Of a DNA stretch of 64,000 nt, positions 25,519 to 34,015 are shown in pieces. Source of the stretch: Paenibacillus sp. FSL H8-0332 (lineage in GTDB: Bacteria; Bacillota; Bacilli; Paenibacillales; Paenibacillaceae); assembly GCF_037963835.1 (NCBI RefSeq), contig NZ_CP150145.1, positions 5,022,001 through 5,086,000 of the forward strand. Reading direction: 5' to 3'. How positions within the stretch are numbered: the first letter of the stretch is position 1; each line of letters begins with the position of its first letter. Made by a program: the position numbers and the translations under genes. The notes beneath the pieces were generated by a model. The model saw only the letters and a program-made list of their open reading frames with translations, was not told the DNA's origin and did no database searches.

Positions 25519-26754
25519 TTAAGCCGCCTTAGCCACTTCCGGCCCGGGCTTCTGCTTCTCCATAGCCTTGTAGACGAAGGTCAGGGCGAAGCCGACCAGG
25601 GAGATGACCAGCGCGATGTAAAAAGCATTCGTGAAGTTTCCGTCATTGGCTGCGGCTACACTGCCGGCAATTCTTGGTCCGAAGAACGCGGCTCCCGAGT
25701 AGCCGATGAAGGTGACACCGTAGTTCACGCCGTAATATTTCATGCCGAATTTCTCACCGACAATGGACGGGAAGATCCCCATCGTTCCGCCGAAGCATAA
25801 GCCGATCCCGGCAATGGCAATGGCAAACCCGGCTACAGAAGACGTTAGAGCAATCGTAAGCATCATAGCTGCAATAACCAGATAGATCATCAGCAGGCAT
25901 TTCACGCGGCCGATTCTATCGGACACTGCACCCCAGAACACACGGCCCAGGCAATTGCTCAGTGAGTACAAGCTGACGTAGAGCGCAGCGGCGGCGGCAG
26001 TTAAGCCGAACATTTTTTGACCGATTACCGATGCATTCGCGGTTACCATCATACCAGACAGAGCGCCGATCAGGAACAGACAGGCAATCACATAGAATAT
26101 CGGCTTCTTGATCATCTCATTCCATGGTACATTTACTCCCGCCTTGGCTGCTCCGGTTACCGGAGGGGTCCAGCCTTCAGGAGCATAACCGGCCGGGGCG
26201 GGTTTGACGAGCAGGCCAAGCCCCAGAATAATCACCAGGAAAACCACGCCGAGTGTAATTAAGGCAGACTGTACACCATTGCTGGTGATCAGCGCATTAG
26301 CGATAGGAGCGATAGCAATGGTGCCGCCGCCATATCCGGCTGTAACGATCCCCGCTGCCAGACCTCTTTTATCCGGAAAGAGCTTCACGCTGTTGCCGAT
26401 GGTCGAGGAATACACGATTCCCTGGCCAATCCCGGTAATGACACCGTAGGTGATATACAGCATCCAAGGTGCAGTAGCCAGGCCCGAGAGAATGAAACCA
26501 ATCCCGAACATCGCACCGCCGATGAAGACCGCCTTCTTGGCCCCCCCTTTATCCACCAGCTTACCGCCTAGAATCATCGGAATCGGGGAAATCGCTGCAT
26601 TAATGGTAAAAGCAATCATAATATCCGGCATGCTCACGCTGAAAACCTTCGTTAATGGCAGTGCAAAAATACTGAAAGCATAAATGGCGCCTACACAGAT
26701 ATTAATGATCGTTGATGCAATCAAGATCCTCCAGCGGTTCAACTGTACGTTCAT
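25519..26754 (-). CDS. OFA-family MFS transporter (oxalate/formate or monocarboxylate antiporter type)
   Basis: This 411-residue protein has twelve hydrophobic segments and OFA hallmarks: NICVGAIYAFSIFALPL at the first helix, GGKLVDKGGAKK in the 2-3 loop, GIGQGIVYSST and AAGIVTAGYGGG. The family exchanges small carboxylates such as oxalate, formate or lactate. Between a CoA-transferase and a flavoenzyme it probably imports or exchanges the acid that becomes the CoA ester. It is 73 bases after the CoA-transferase gene, a gap that holds a 9-bp tandem repeat. The exact substrate cannot be read from the sequence. Confidence 0.85.
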   Translation of the reverse strand: MNVQLNRWRILIASTIINICVGAIYAFSIFALPLTKVFSVSMPDIMIAFTINAAISPIPMILGGKLVDKGGAKKAVFIGGAMFGIGFILSGLATAPWMLYITYGVITGIGQGIVYSSTIGNSVKLFPDKRGLAAGIVTAGYGGGTIAIAPIANALITSNGVQSALITLGVVFLVIILGLGLLVKPAPAGYAPEGWTPPVTGAAKAGVNVPWNEMIKKPIFYVIACLFLIGALSGMMVTANASVIGQKMFGLTAAAAALYVSLYSLSNCLGRVFWGAVSDRIGRVKCLLMIYLVIAAMMLTIALTSSVAGFAIAIAGIGLCFGGTMGIFPSIVGEKFGMKYYGVNYGVTFIGYSGAAFFGPRIAGSVAAANDGNFTNAFYIALVISLVGFALTFVYKAMEKQKPGPEVAKAA

Positions 26755-26791
26755 GGTATCATCCCTCTTTTAGTTGGTTTATAAGTTCAGC

Positions 26792-26822
26792 TTACGGTAC
26801 TTACGGTACTTACGGTACTTAC
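26792..26822. repeat. 9-bp tandem repeat between CoA-transferase and transporter genes
   Basis: Three copies of TTACGGTAC plus a partial fourth copy fill most of the short intercistronic gap, 38 bases before the transporter start. It shares the TTACGG core with the heptanucleotide array at 911. Confidence 0.85.
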
Positions 26823-26827
26823 ATTAA

Positions 26828-28411
26828 CTACACTTCCTGCAGCACCCGGTTCTTATCGGCGATAATCGACTTCAGCATGCCCCAATTCTCCTGGAACATG
26901 GCCGCGTCCATCTCCTTCAAATTCGGTGAAATGACCGGCTCGAAGTCCATCTGATCCAGAATCTCTGTCTGCAGGTCGATGCCTGGCGCGATTTCGGTTA
27001 AGGTCATTTTACCGTTCAGCAGTTCAAAGACGGCGCGTTCCGTAACATACACAACCGGCTGCTGGACCTTGGCGGCATAAGATCCGCTGAAGGTGATCTG
27101 CTGTACCTTTTTGATGAATTTCTTGGCTTTGCCCTCTTGAATGATGTGCAGCTTGCCATTCTCTACCTTAATCTGCAGCCCGCCCGCTGTAAAAGTACCC
27201 GCGAACACCAGCTTTTTCGCCGCCTGAGAGATATTGATGAATCCGCCGCAGCCTGCTACCCGTGTGCCGAATTTGCTGACATTCACGTTCCCCGACTCAT
27301 CCGTCTGGGCCAGGCCAAGGACCGACAGGTCAATGCCGCCGCCGTCATAGAAATCGAACTGGGCATCATGATCTACAATCGCCTCAGAGTTGTACGCATG
27401 ACCGAAGTCCTTCAGCCCTGCGGGAACCCCGCCGATCGAGCCTGCCTCTGTGGTCAGAATCAGTTGGTCGTCCACACCCTCTTCAGCAGCAATGTTCGCT
27501 ACATTCACCGGGATGCCGACGCCGAGATTCAGAATGGTATTCGGCTGAAGCTCTACGGCAGTGCGGCGGGAGATGATTTTGCGCTCATCCAGCGGCAGGA
27601 TTTCAATCGAATCCACAGGCACTTTGACATGACCGGAGAAGGCCGGATTATACTGCGTATTCTCGGTCTGGTAATGATTCTCCGGGGTGGACACGACGAG
27701 GTAATCTACCAGAATGCCCGGAACCTTCACATCCTTGGGATTCAAGGTGCCGTTCTTGGCCACGGTCTCTACCTGGGCAATCACGATGCCGCCGGAGTTG
27801 CGGACCGCCTGGGCGATCGGCAGAACCTCCATGTGCAGGCCTTCTTTTTCCAGCGTCAGATTGCCGTTCTCGTCCGCTACGGTTCCACGGATCAGGGCGA
27901 TCTGAATCGGGAAGGTCTTGTAGAACAGCCACTCTTCGCCTTCTAGTTCAATCACCTTCACGATGTCTTCCTTCGTAGACGGGGACATCTTGCCGCCCTC
28001 AACGCGGGGATCGACGAAGGTCTCCATGCCTACCTTAGTAATCACACCCGGACGCTTGGCCGCAATCTCGCGGTAGAGCTGGGTAATGACCCCTTGAGGC
28101 AGGTTATAGGCTTCGCATTTATCCTCTTCAATCAGCTTGGCCATTCCTGGGGAAGCGATGGCGATACCGCCAATCCAGCGTTTGATGAGGCCTTCATGTC
28201 CCAGGTGGCTCATGCCCTTATCGCGGCGGTTGCCGACTGCGCTGGCATGCATCACGGTCAGATTCTTCGGATGTCCAGTCTGCACGAAGCGCTCTTCAAT
28301 GGCGATCCCCATCTCTTCTGCCCAGCAGGATAATCCGAATCCACTCGCTGCTACTGTGTCCCCGTCCTTGATAAGTTCTGCTGCTTTGGCTGCTGAAATT
28401 ACTTTACTCAT
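26828..28411 (-). CDS. Acyl-CoA:carboxylate CoA-transferase (propionate CoA-transferase type)
   Basis: A single 527-residue chain with fused alpha and beta halves. It starts with MSKVISAAKAAELIKDGDTVAASGFG and carries the catalytic Glu in LILTTEAGSIGG (about residue 330), which forms the glutamyl-CoA intermediate. The enzyme moves CoA between short-chain acids such as acetate, propionate, butyrate or 3-ketoacids without ATP. It is the first gene of the minus-strand cluster with the OFA transporter and flavoenzyme. GAGGAG lies upstream of ATG. The 713-base gap upstream contains structured element copy 2 and a 14-bp palindrome. The preferred acid is not deducible. Confidence 0.88.
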   Translation of the reverse strand: MSKVISAAKAAELIKDGDTVAASGFGLSCWAEEMGIAIEERFVQTGHPKNLTVMHASAVGNRRDKGMSHLGHEGLIKRWIGGIAIASPGMAKLIEEDKCEAYNLPQGVITQLYREIAAKRPGVITKVGMETFVDPRVEGGKMSPSTKEDIVKVIELEGEEWLFYKTFPIQIALIRGTVADENGNLTLEKEGLHMEVLPIAQAVRNSGGIVIAQVETVAKNGTLNPKDVKVPGILVDYLVVSTPENHYQTENTQYNPAFSGHVKVPVDSIEILPLDERKIISRRTAVELQPNTILNLGVGIPVNVANIAAEEGVDDQLILTTEAGSIGGVPAGLKDFGHAYNSEAIVDHDAQFDFYDGGGIDLSVLGLAQTDESGNVNVSKFGTRVAGCGGFINISQAAKKLVFAGTFTAGGLQIKVENGKLHIIQEGKAKKFIKKVQQITFSGSYAAKVQQPVVYVTERAVFELLNGKMTLTEIAPGIDLQTEILDQMDFEPVISPNLKEMDAAMFQENWGMLKSIIADKNRVLQEV

Positions 28412-28578
28412 TTCATCTGCTCCTCTTTATGTGAATTATTTCACTACGTTTGTTAAAAAAAATATTCGCTGATCTGTGTGCCTCATTCTTGCTGATCTAT
28501 GAGACTGAATTTCCTTGTGAAAGTTTTCTCAAGGTCATCGTAATACAGAAAAAAGGACCGGTCAATAGCTCCAAAACA

Positions 28579-28592
28579 CCTTGAATTCAAGG
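28579..28592. promoter_or_regulatory. 14-bp perfect palindrome upstream of CoA-transferase
   Basis: CCTTGAATTCAAGG is a perfect palindrome about 170 bases upstream of the CoA-transferase start, a distance usual for binding sites of NtrC-like activators. A link to the activator at 22842 is inference only. Confidence 0.4.
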
Positions 28593-28634
28593 CATTTTTC
28601 TGTTGTTTTTTTGCGACTGGCTTGTTTGAACTCA

Positions 28635-28794
28635 AAGCTTGGTCGTCGCTGCGGTGAACATTTGGACTTCCGGCCGCTGCCCAATTTAGATTTCCTGATT
28701 TGAACCGCTCCTAGCGGTAGAAATCTAAATACAAAGGCGGACGCTACCGCTCCTCCAGCTCCAAATTTCCCCTCCGCTTCTTTTTGCTTTTCGT
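28635..28794. repeat. 160-nt structured element, copy 2
   Basis: It has the same length, ends and nesting order as copy 1. Pairings: GCGG/CCGC outermost; ATTTGGA/TCCAAAT (28660-28666 with 28760-28766); ATTTAGATTTC/GAAATCTAAAT (28684-28694 with 28720-28730); inner hairpin ACCGC-TCCTA-GCGGT. Where stem sequence differs from copy 1 both sides have changed together. It lies 224 bases upstream of the CoA-transferase start. Confidence 0.75.
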
Positions 28795-29059
28795 TAATTT
28801 CTTTAGTGCTTCATCTGTATTCCGGCGGGACCCGCCAGTCGCAAAATAACCACACTATTTTCTCCAGCCAGGTTGGATGGGTATTAAATCAAGGGAGCCA
28901 GGGCATATCCTGTCCGGCGGATCAGACAAAGGGTTGGAGATGGGACTTCAAGGCATTGTAGCGCGGCTAAAAAAAATAAAATATTTTTCTTACAGGGGGT
29001 GAATTGCAGATTTGCAACAGCCTATCCGGGTAAAGACAGTTCAAAAAAGAGCCGAAGGG

Positions 29060-29089
29060 TTGTACACTATCGCTTGTATATGTTATATT
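29060..29089 (+). promoter_or_regulatory. Sigma-A type promoter of FGGY kinase
   Basis: TTGTAC (-35, 29060-29065), an 18-base spacer and TATATT (-10, 29084-29089) stand about 35 bases before the start codon of the kinase gene. Confidence 0.55.
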
Positions 29090-29124
29090 TTGGACAATTT
29101 TAGCTGAAGAGGGGAAGCGCTATC

Positions 29125-30750
29125 ATGGGGTATTCTGTGAAACAAACGATTGTCCGGGGAGAAACGTCGCTTGGGATTGAGTTCGGGTCTACGCGAATCA
29201 AGGCTGTGCTGATCGATCACCATTTTGAAACGATCGCCTCCGGCACCTATGAATGGGAGAATCAATTCAGTAATGGTTACTGGACTTACGATCTCAGTGA
29301 AGTGGTTCAAGGGCTGCAAGCCGCCTATCAGCAATTACAGCAAGCGGTTCAGCAGACCTATGGCGTCACACTGCAAACCGTCGGCTCCATAGGCTGCTCG
29401 GCCATGATGCAGGGGTATATTGCGCTGGATCAGGCGGGAGAGCTGCTCGTTCCCTTCCGTACCTGGCGCAATGCTACTACTGGCGCAGCCGCAGCGGAGC
29501 TAAGCAGCATATTCCAGTTCAAAATTCCCGAGCGCTGGAGTATCGCCCACTTGTATCAGGCTATTTTGAACGGTGAAGAGCATGTAGCCCGGATAGATTA
29601 TCTTACGACGCTATCAGGTTACATTCACTTACTGCTGACGGGCCGCAGGGCTCTCGGGATCGGGGATGCCTCCGGGATGTTCCCCATCGATGAAGCCACG
29701 AAGCAATACAATGAAGATATGGTGAAGCAGTTCACCGGTCTAATTGCCGGCAGGGGCTACCCATGGAAGCTGCAAGATATCCTGCCTAAAGTGCATACGG
29801 CCGGTATGAATGCCGGAAATCTCAGCGAAGCAGGCGCCCGGCTGATCGACCCGTCAGGCCATTTGCAGGCCGGTATTCCGCTATGCCCGCCGGAGGGCGA
29901 TGCCGGAACAGGCATGGTAGCGACGAATAGCGTGAGGAAACGTACCGGCAATATTTCTGTAGGGACATCGGTTTTTGCCATGTTTGTACTGGAGAAGAAT
30001 TTAACAGCGGTCTACCCTGAGATTGATATCGTGACTACTCCGGAAGGCAGCCCGGTCGCTATGGTTCTTGCCAATAACTGTTCCAGCGATCTGAATGCCT
30101 GGGTCGGCTTGTTCCGTGAATTCTATGCAGCCATGGGGCTGACGCCCGACATGGATCAGTTATTCAGCGTCCTGCTGAACCAAGCACTGGAAGCGGATGC
30201 GGATGGCGGCGGCTTGCTGAGCTATGGCTACTATTCAGGCGAGAACATCACCGGACTTGCTGAGGGGCGTCCGCTGTTCGTCCGCTCTCCGCAGAGCCGC
30301 TTCACTCTGGCTAATTTCATGAGAGTTCATCTGTATAGCGCCTTTGCTGCGTTAAGACTCGGAATGGATATTTTGACCGGACAGGAACGGGTAACGTTTG
30401 ACCATATTTCAGCGCACGGCGGATTGTTCCGCACCCCGCAGGTCGGACAGCGGATCTGTGCGGCTGCACTGAATGTTCCGGTCTCAGTCCTGTCTACGGC
30501 TGGTGAGGGCGGCGCATGGGGGATAGCGGTTCTGGCCTCTTATATGATGCATAAGGAGCCGGATGAGAGTCTGGCGGATTACCTGGCCTCTAAGGTGTTC
30601 TGTAATGTGGAAGGACAGGAGGTATCGCCTGACCCTACAGATGTGGACGGCTTTGCCTTATATATGGAGCGTTACACCAGGGGGCTGCCCATCGAGCAGG
30701 CGGCGGTAGATCATTTACTGGAGAACCGGAAGAGAGGAGATTTCGTATGA
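29125..30750 (+). CDS. FGGY-family carbohydrate kinase
   Basis: A 541-residue sugar kinase of the FGGY family (ribulokinase, xylulokinase, glycerol kinase relatives), with an N-terminal actin-fold motif (LGIEFGSTRIKAVLID), the ATP-site motif EGDAGTGMVATNSV with GNISVGTSVFAM, and the C-terminal HGGLFRTPQVGQRI. The HGG-FxTPxVxQR pattern is closest to ribulokinase-like members. No isomerase or epimerase is adjacent, so the sugar is not clear. GAGGGGAAG precedes ATG. It is transcribed alone, with a 45-codon frame overlapping its stop, then a terminator. Confidence 0.82.
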   Translation: MGYSVKQTIVRGETSLGIEFGSTRIKAVLIDHHFETIASGTYEWENQFSNGYWTYDLSEVVQGLQAAYQQLQQAVQQTYGVTLQTVGSIGCSAMMQGYIALDQAGELLVPFRTWRNATTGAAAAELSSIFQFKIPERWSIAHLYQAILNGEEHVARIDYLTTLSGYIHLLLTGRRALGIGDASGMFPIDEATKQYNEDMVKQFTGLIAGRGYPWKLQDILPKVHTAGMNAGNLSEAGARLIDPSGHLQAGIPLCPPEGDAGTGMVATNSVRKRTGNISVGTSVFAMFVLEKNLTAVYPEIDIVTTPEGSPVAMVLANNCSSDLNAWVGLFREFYAAMGLTPDMDQLFSVLLNQALEADADGGGLLSYGYYSGENITGLAEGRPLFVRSPQSRFTLANFMRVHLYSAFAALRLGMDILTGQERVTFDHISAHGGLFRTPQVGQRICAAALNVPVSVLSTAGEGGAWGIAVLASYMMHKEPDESLADYLASKVFCNVEGQEVSPDPTDVDGFALYMERYTRGLPIEQAAVDHLLENRKRGDFV

Positions 30751-30884
30751 AAATAGATATGGGCAGGCTTACGGTATTGCTTACCTCCCTGCTGCTGGTA
30801 TCCTCCGCCCCTTCGGCTTATGCTAAAGCGCCGGATGCCAAGGCAGGTAAGTGCAGAGCTACGGGCAATTACGTCTTGCAGTAG
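30747..30884 (+). CDS. Small 45-residue secretory-peptide ORF, translationally coupled
   Basis: The start overlaps the kinase stop in an ATGA arrangement, and GAAGAGAGGAG lies upstream. The peptide has a short polar start, a hydrophobic core (LTVLLTSLLLVSSAPSAYA) with a good signal-peptidase site, and only about 19 residues after it (KAPDAKAGKCRATGNYVLQ). A strong terminator follows at once. It could be a real small exported peptide or the remnant of a longer secreted protein gene. Confidence 0.4.
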   Translation: MKIDMGRLTVLLTSLLLVSSAPSAYAKAPDAKAGKCRATGNYVLQ

Positions 30885-30888
30885 TATA

Positions 30889-30928
30889 AAAGGCAGCCAT
30901 CCTCCCGTAGCGGGGGATGGCTGCCTTT
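30889..30928 (+). terminator. Rho-independent terminator after FGGY kinase
   Basis: A 14-bp stem (AAAGGCAGCCATCC/GGATGGCTGCCTTT) ends in TTT and is followed by GATTT. It closes the kinase transcript and is symmetrical enough to work in both directions. Confidence 0.8.
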
Positions 30929-31056
30929 GATTTATGCCAGGCTTGCGGCATAACTCGCCTGGGCCAGGCCCAGCATCATTTGCATTTGACTCTGCGGGAT
31001 CTGCCCGGCGGACTGAGAGGTGCTTATTCCGCGAAAAAGCCACTTTTCACGCAAGC

Positions 31057-31188
31057 AACGGACTCCAGGGCTCTTATTGGTGGTAATTCCACCGATTAAC
31101 ATCACTTAGTGGACGAATAAGCGCATCTCAGTCCGATAGGCGGTGTAAAGTAGGCTTTTCCTCAAAATAAGGGCCCTACAGTCCGTTA
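31057..31188. repeat. Three copies of a 22-bp motif, one inverted relative to two
   Basis: AACGGACTCCAGGGCTCTTATT (31057-31078) pairs with AATAAGGGCCCTACAGTCCGTT (31166-31188) and also with AATAAGCGCATCTCAGTCCGAT (31116-31138). The region could fold into alternative long hairpins. It lies between the kinase terminator and the convergent Nif3-like gene; nothing coding is seen from 30929 to 31268. Confidence 0.65.
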
Positions 31189-31268
31189 GAAGCAGGCCGG
31201 AGGGTTCCGGGGGCCACCCGGGGTCAGAATCATTTCACGGAACGATTGTAACTCGCTCCATCCTCACC

Positions 31269-32075
31269 TCACAAATACACAAACGGCTCCTTCGCATCCA
31301 CGAAGGTAACCGGAAGCCCGTCCACCAGCGGCGCCAGCCACTCGGCCATATACTTCATGCCCCATTCCTCAGAGCGCTCGTGGCCGATCACGATCATCGC
31401 TTTGTTCATGCCCAGCATGGCGGCATCATTCACGTAAGCGCATAAGGTCCACTCCGTTATATCGCCGCAGATCATCACATCCAGGTTCTTCTCCTGCATC
31501 AGCTCCATCGGCATTTGCTCTCTGCCCAGCCCGAGGCTGCCGCCTCCCACCAGAATGCCGATACGGGCACAGGCCGCTTGCGGGTTGCCGACAATCTGAA
31601 TGACCTTCATGCCCAGCCGCTGCTTCAGGAAGCCGGCCAGCTCACCGACGGTGGTCTCCTCAATCTGATATCCCCAGGCATCCTTATCGTCCAGCTTCTT
31701 GTCCTCCCACTCCAGTTCCTTGAGCAGACCGTCATAGATCCGGTCGGTATCTGCCAGGTGCATATGGTCATGGAACCGCCAGATCGTGATTCCGTGTTCA
31801 TCAATCAGCTTCTTCTTGGCCAGATATACCGGGTCCTGCTGCAGCCAGTCCAGCGAATCCATCCCGGTATAATAGGTTGGCTCATGGGTGATAATCAGGT
31901 TCGCTCCAAGCGCAATGGCTTCCTTGATCACATCCACAGTCGCCATGAACGTTGTGACAATTCCTGTGACCTCCATGTCTTCCTTGCCGCTGGCAAGCAC
32001 ATCACAGGTCTGTTCCAGCTTGCGTCCTCCGCAGCAATCGAGCAGAATCCGGTCAATAACCTCCTGCACATTCAT
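31269..32075 (-). CDS. Nif3-like dinuclear metal-centre protein
   Basis: A 268-residue protein of the Nif3/DUF34 family, which form ring-shaped hexamers with two metal ions per subunit. Metal-ligand motifs are visible: His64 in LIITHEPTYYT, the HDHMH cluster in WRFHDHMHLAD and VIGHERSEEW near the C-terminus. Family function is poorly known (proposed GTP cyclohydrolase-like or metal-chaperone roles). It is the last gene of ABC system 2, 37 bases after a permease, which is an unusual place for it and hints at hydrolysis of the imported compound. Length is typical of the short form of the family. Confidence 0.82.
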   Translation of the reverse strand: MNVQEVIDRILLDCCGGRKLEQTCDVLASGKEDMEVTGIVTTFMATVDVIKEAIALGANLIITHEPTYYTGMDSLDWLQQDPVYLAKKKLIDEHGITIWRFHDHMHLADTDRIYDGLLKELEWEDKKLDDKDAWGYQIEETTVGELAGFLKQRLGMKVIQIVGNPQAACARIGILVGGGSLGLGREQMPMELMQEKNLDVMICGDITEWTLCAYVNDAAMLGMNKAMIVIGHERSEEWGMKYMAEWLAPLVDGLPVTFVDAKEPFVYL

Positions 32076-32112
32076 CGCGCATTCTCCTTTTCATCTATTT
32101 ATTGTCAGCCTG

Positions 32113-33006
32113 TCAGCCTTTGACAGCACCAATAATCACACCGCGGGTCAGGTATTTCTGCATGAACGGCAGGACGAACAGCACGGGCACAATGCCCAGA
32201 ACCGCCATCGCCATCCGCACGGCCGTGCTTGGCAGCGATACGGACTCTGCCCCCAGTACGTTGCCGGCCTGGCCGGAATTGAGGAATTGGATGTTGCTCA
32301 TCAGCTGCATCAGCAGATTCTGAATGCCGTATAATTGCGGCTTCGATACAAAATATAGCGCATTGATCCAGTCATTCCAATAGGCCAGGCCCATAAACAT
32401 CCCGACGGTTGCCATGACCGGCATGGACAGCGGAAGCATGATGCGGAAGAAGGTCCGCAGCTCCGAGGCCCCGTCGATCTGGGCAGCTTCGATAATCTCC
32501 AGCGGCACATTATTCTTGAAATAGTTGCGGACCAGCAGGACGTTGAAGCCGTTCGCCAGCAGATTGGGCAGAATCAGCGCCCACAGCGTATTTTTGATAT
32601 GGAAATATTGGGTCCACATGATATACGAAGGCACGATTCCCCCGCTGAACAGCATGGTGAAGAAGACGACGAACGCCAGCAGATTATGATATTTGAAATC
32701 GGACCGCGACATCGGATAAGCAAGCATACTTGTTATCAGCAGTCCAATGGCAGTTCCCAGGATCGTAACCAGGAAGGAGACGCCATAGGCTCTGATGAAG
32801 ATGTACGCCGAGGACTTAATATACCGGTATGCGTCAAGACTTAGATGCTCCGGGAAAAAGCTGTACCCGTTGCGGATCAGAGTCGTCTCATTCGTGAACG
32901 AGGCAATGACAATCAGCAGGAAAGGTAAAAAAGCAAAAACTGTCAGCAGGAACATCACGACCGCAGAAAACACAGTAAACGTCCGTTCTCCTCTTGTTTG
33001 GATCAT
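32113..33006 (-). CDS. ABC sugar permease, YtcP/LplC type (system 2)
   Basis: A 297-residue six-segment permease with the coupling motif IIEAAQIDGASELRTFFRIMLPLS and the C-terminus QKYLTRGVIIGAVKG. It is 12 bases downstream of the LplB-type partner. It forms the second half of the membrane channel. Confidence 0.9.
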   Translation of the reverse strand: MIQTRGERTFTVFSAVVMFLLTVFAFLPFLLIVIASFTNETTLIRNGYSFFPEHLSLDAYRYIKSSAYIFIRAYGVSFLVTILGTAIGLLITSMLAYPMSRSDFKYHNLLAFVVFFTMLFSGGIVPSYIMWTQYFHIKNTLWALILPNLLANGFNVLLVRNYFKNNVPLEIIEAAQIDGASELRTFFRIMLPLSMPVMATVGMFMGLAYWNDWINALYFVSKPQLYGIQNLLMQLMSNIQFLNSGQAGNVLGAESVSLPSTAVRMAMAVLGIVPVLFVLPFMQKYLTRGVIIGAVKG

Positions 33007-33018
33007 CTGTATTTCCTC

Positions 33019-33942
33019 CTAGAACAATGCGTTTTCTGGATTAACCTTCTTGACGATGGCATTAACCGTAAGCACCAGGGCAAAGCCGACCAGCGACTGA
33101 TACAGACCGGCTGCCGCCGACATTCCAATATCATTGAGCTGCATCAAGGCGCGGTAGACATACGTATCAATCGTCTGAGTCGTGCTGTACAGCGCACCAG
33201 AGTTCATAGGCACCTGATAGAACAGGCCGAAGTCGGAGTTGAAAATCCGTCCCATGGACATCAGCACCAGCACGATGATCGTCGGCTTCAGCAGCGGCAA
33301 GGTAATCATGCGGATCTGCTTCAGCTTCCCGGCCCCGTCAATTTTGGCAGACTCGTAGATGCTCTTGTCGATGCCTGCAATAGAGGCGAAATAGATAATG
33401 GAACCGTAGCCTGCCGTCTTCCAGATCTGAATAAGCACCAGCAGATAAGGCCAATATTTCGCCTCCGAATACCAGTTAATCTCCGGAATCCCCAGCGGCC
33501 GCAGAATGGAATGATTCACGAATCCGCTATCGGCGTTCAGAAAGGCGAAGACGAGCAGCGAAAGCACGACCATCGAGATCAGATTCGGAAGAATCAGTCC
33601 GGTCATGAACAGCTTCGAGTAGAGCTTGTTCAGCAGCTCCGACATCAGAATGGCGATGATAATTGAAACTATGGTACCAAGCGCGATAAAGGCCAGATTG
33701 TACAAGAGCGTATTCCGGGTCATAATCCAGGCATCGCTGGTCTGGAACAGAAAGGTGAAGTTCTTGAAGCCGATCCAGTCACTGCCGAAGATGCCCTTCG
33801 CATAGTTAACATCCTTGAACGCGATGAACACCCCGAACATGGGAAAGTAGCTGTTGATGAGAAAGTACAGCAGGCCCGGACCCGCCAGAATCAATAAAGG
33901 AAGTGTTTTTTTGAGCGGTTTAGATTTAGGTTTGGCTGTCAT
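33019..33942 (-). CDS. ABC sugar permease, LplB type (system 2)
   Basis: A 307-residue membrane permease with a basic N-terminus (TAKPKSKPLKKTLPLL), six hydrophobic segments, the LplB-like YFPMFGVFIAFKDVNY and coupling motif IYESAKIDGAGKLKQIRMITLP. GGAGGTG precedes ATG. It follows the binding-protein gene, with a stem-loop in the 73-base gap. Confidence 0.9.
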   Translation of the reverse strand: MTAKPKSKPLKKTLPLLILAGPGLLYFLINSYFPMFGVFIAFKDVNYAKGIFGSDWIGFKNFTFLFQTSDAWIMTRNTLLYNLAFIALGTIVSIIIAILMSELLNKLYSKLFMTGLILPNLISMVVLSLLVFAFLNADSGFVNHSILRPLGIPEINWYSEAKYWPYLLVLIQIWKTAGYGSIIYFASIAGIDKSIYESAKIDGAGKLKQIRMITLPLLKPTIIVLVLMSMGRIFNSDFGLFYQVPMNSGALYSTTQTIDTYVYRALMQLNDIGMSAAAGLYQSLVGFALVLTVNAIVKKVNPENALF

Positions 33943-33960
33943 GCCGGATTCACCTCCATT

Positions 33961-33998
33961 GCCGAAGGCAGAGCTTCCATAGCGGCTCTACCTTCAGC
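33961..33998 (-). terminator. Intercistronic stem-loop after binding-protein gene 2
   Basis: On the minus strand GCTGAAGGTAGAGC pairs with GCTCTGCCTTCGGC over 14 bases (two G-U). No T-tract follows; GGAGGTG of the next gene comes directly after. Confidence 0.6.
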
Positions 33999-34015
33999 AG
34001 GCTTATTTAAGATTA

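Larger units (their letters stand above)
28412..29124. other. Divergent intergenic region, CoA-transferase / FGGY kinase
   Basis: This gap contains a 14-bp palindrome (28579-28592), structured element copy 2 (28635-28794) and the kinase promoter (29060-29089). The element is flanked by a wide inverted repeat, GCGACTGGC near 28613 and GCCAGTCGC near 28831. No open frame here has a ribosome binding site. Confidence 0.6.

Noticed and set aside
28455..28490. Sigma-54 promoter upstream of the CoA-transferase
   Set aside because: Minus strand has GGCAC and GC elements, but the GG-to-GC spacing is 11 instead of 10 and the TTGC box is poor.
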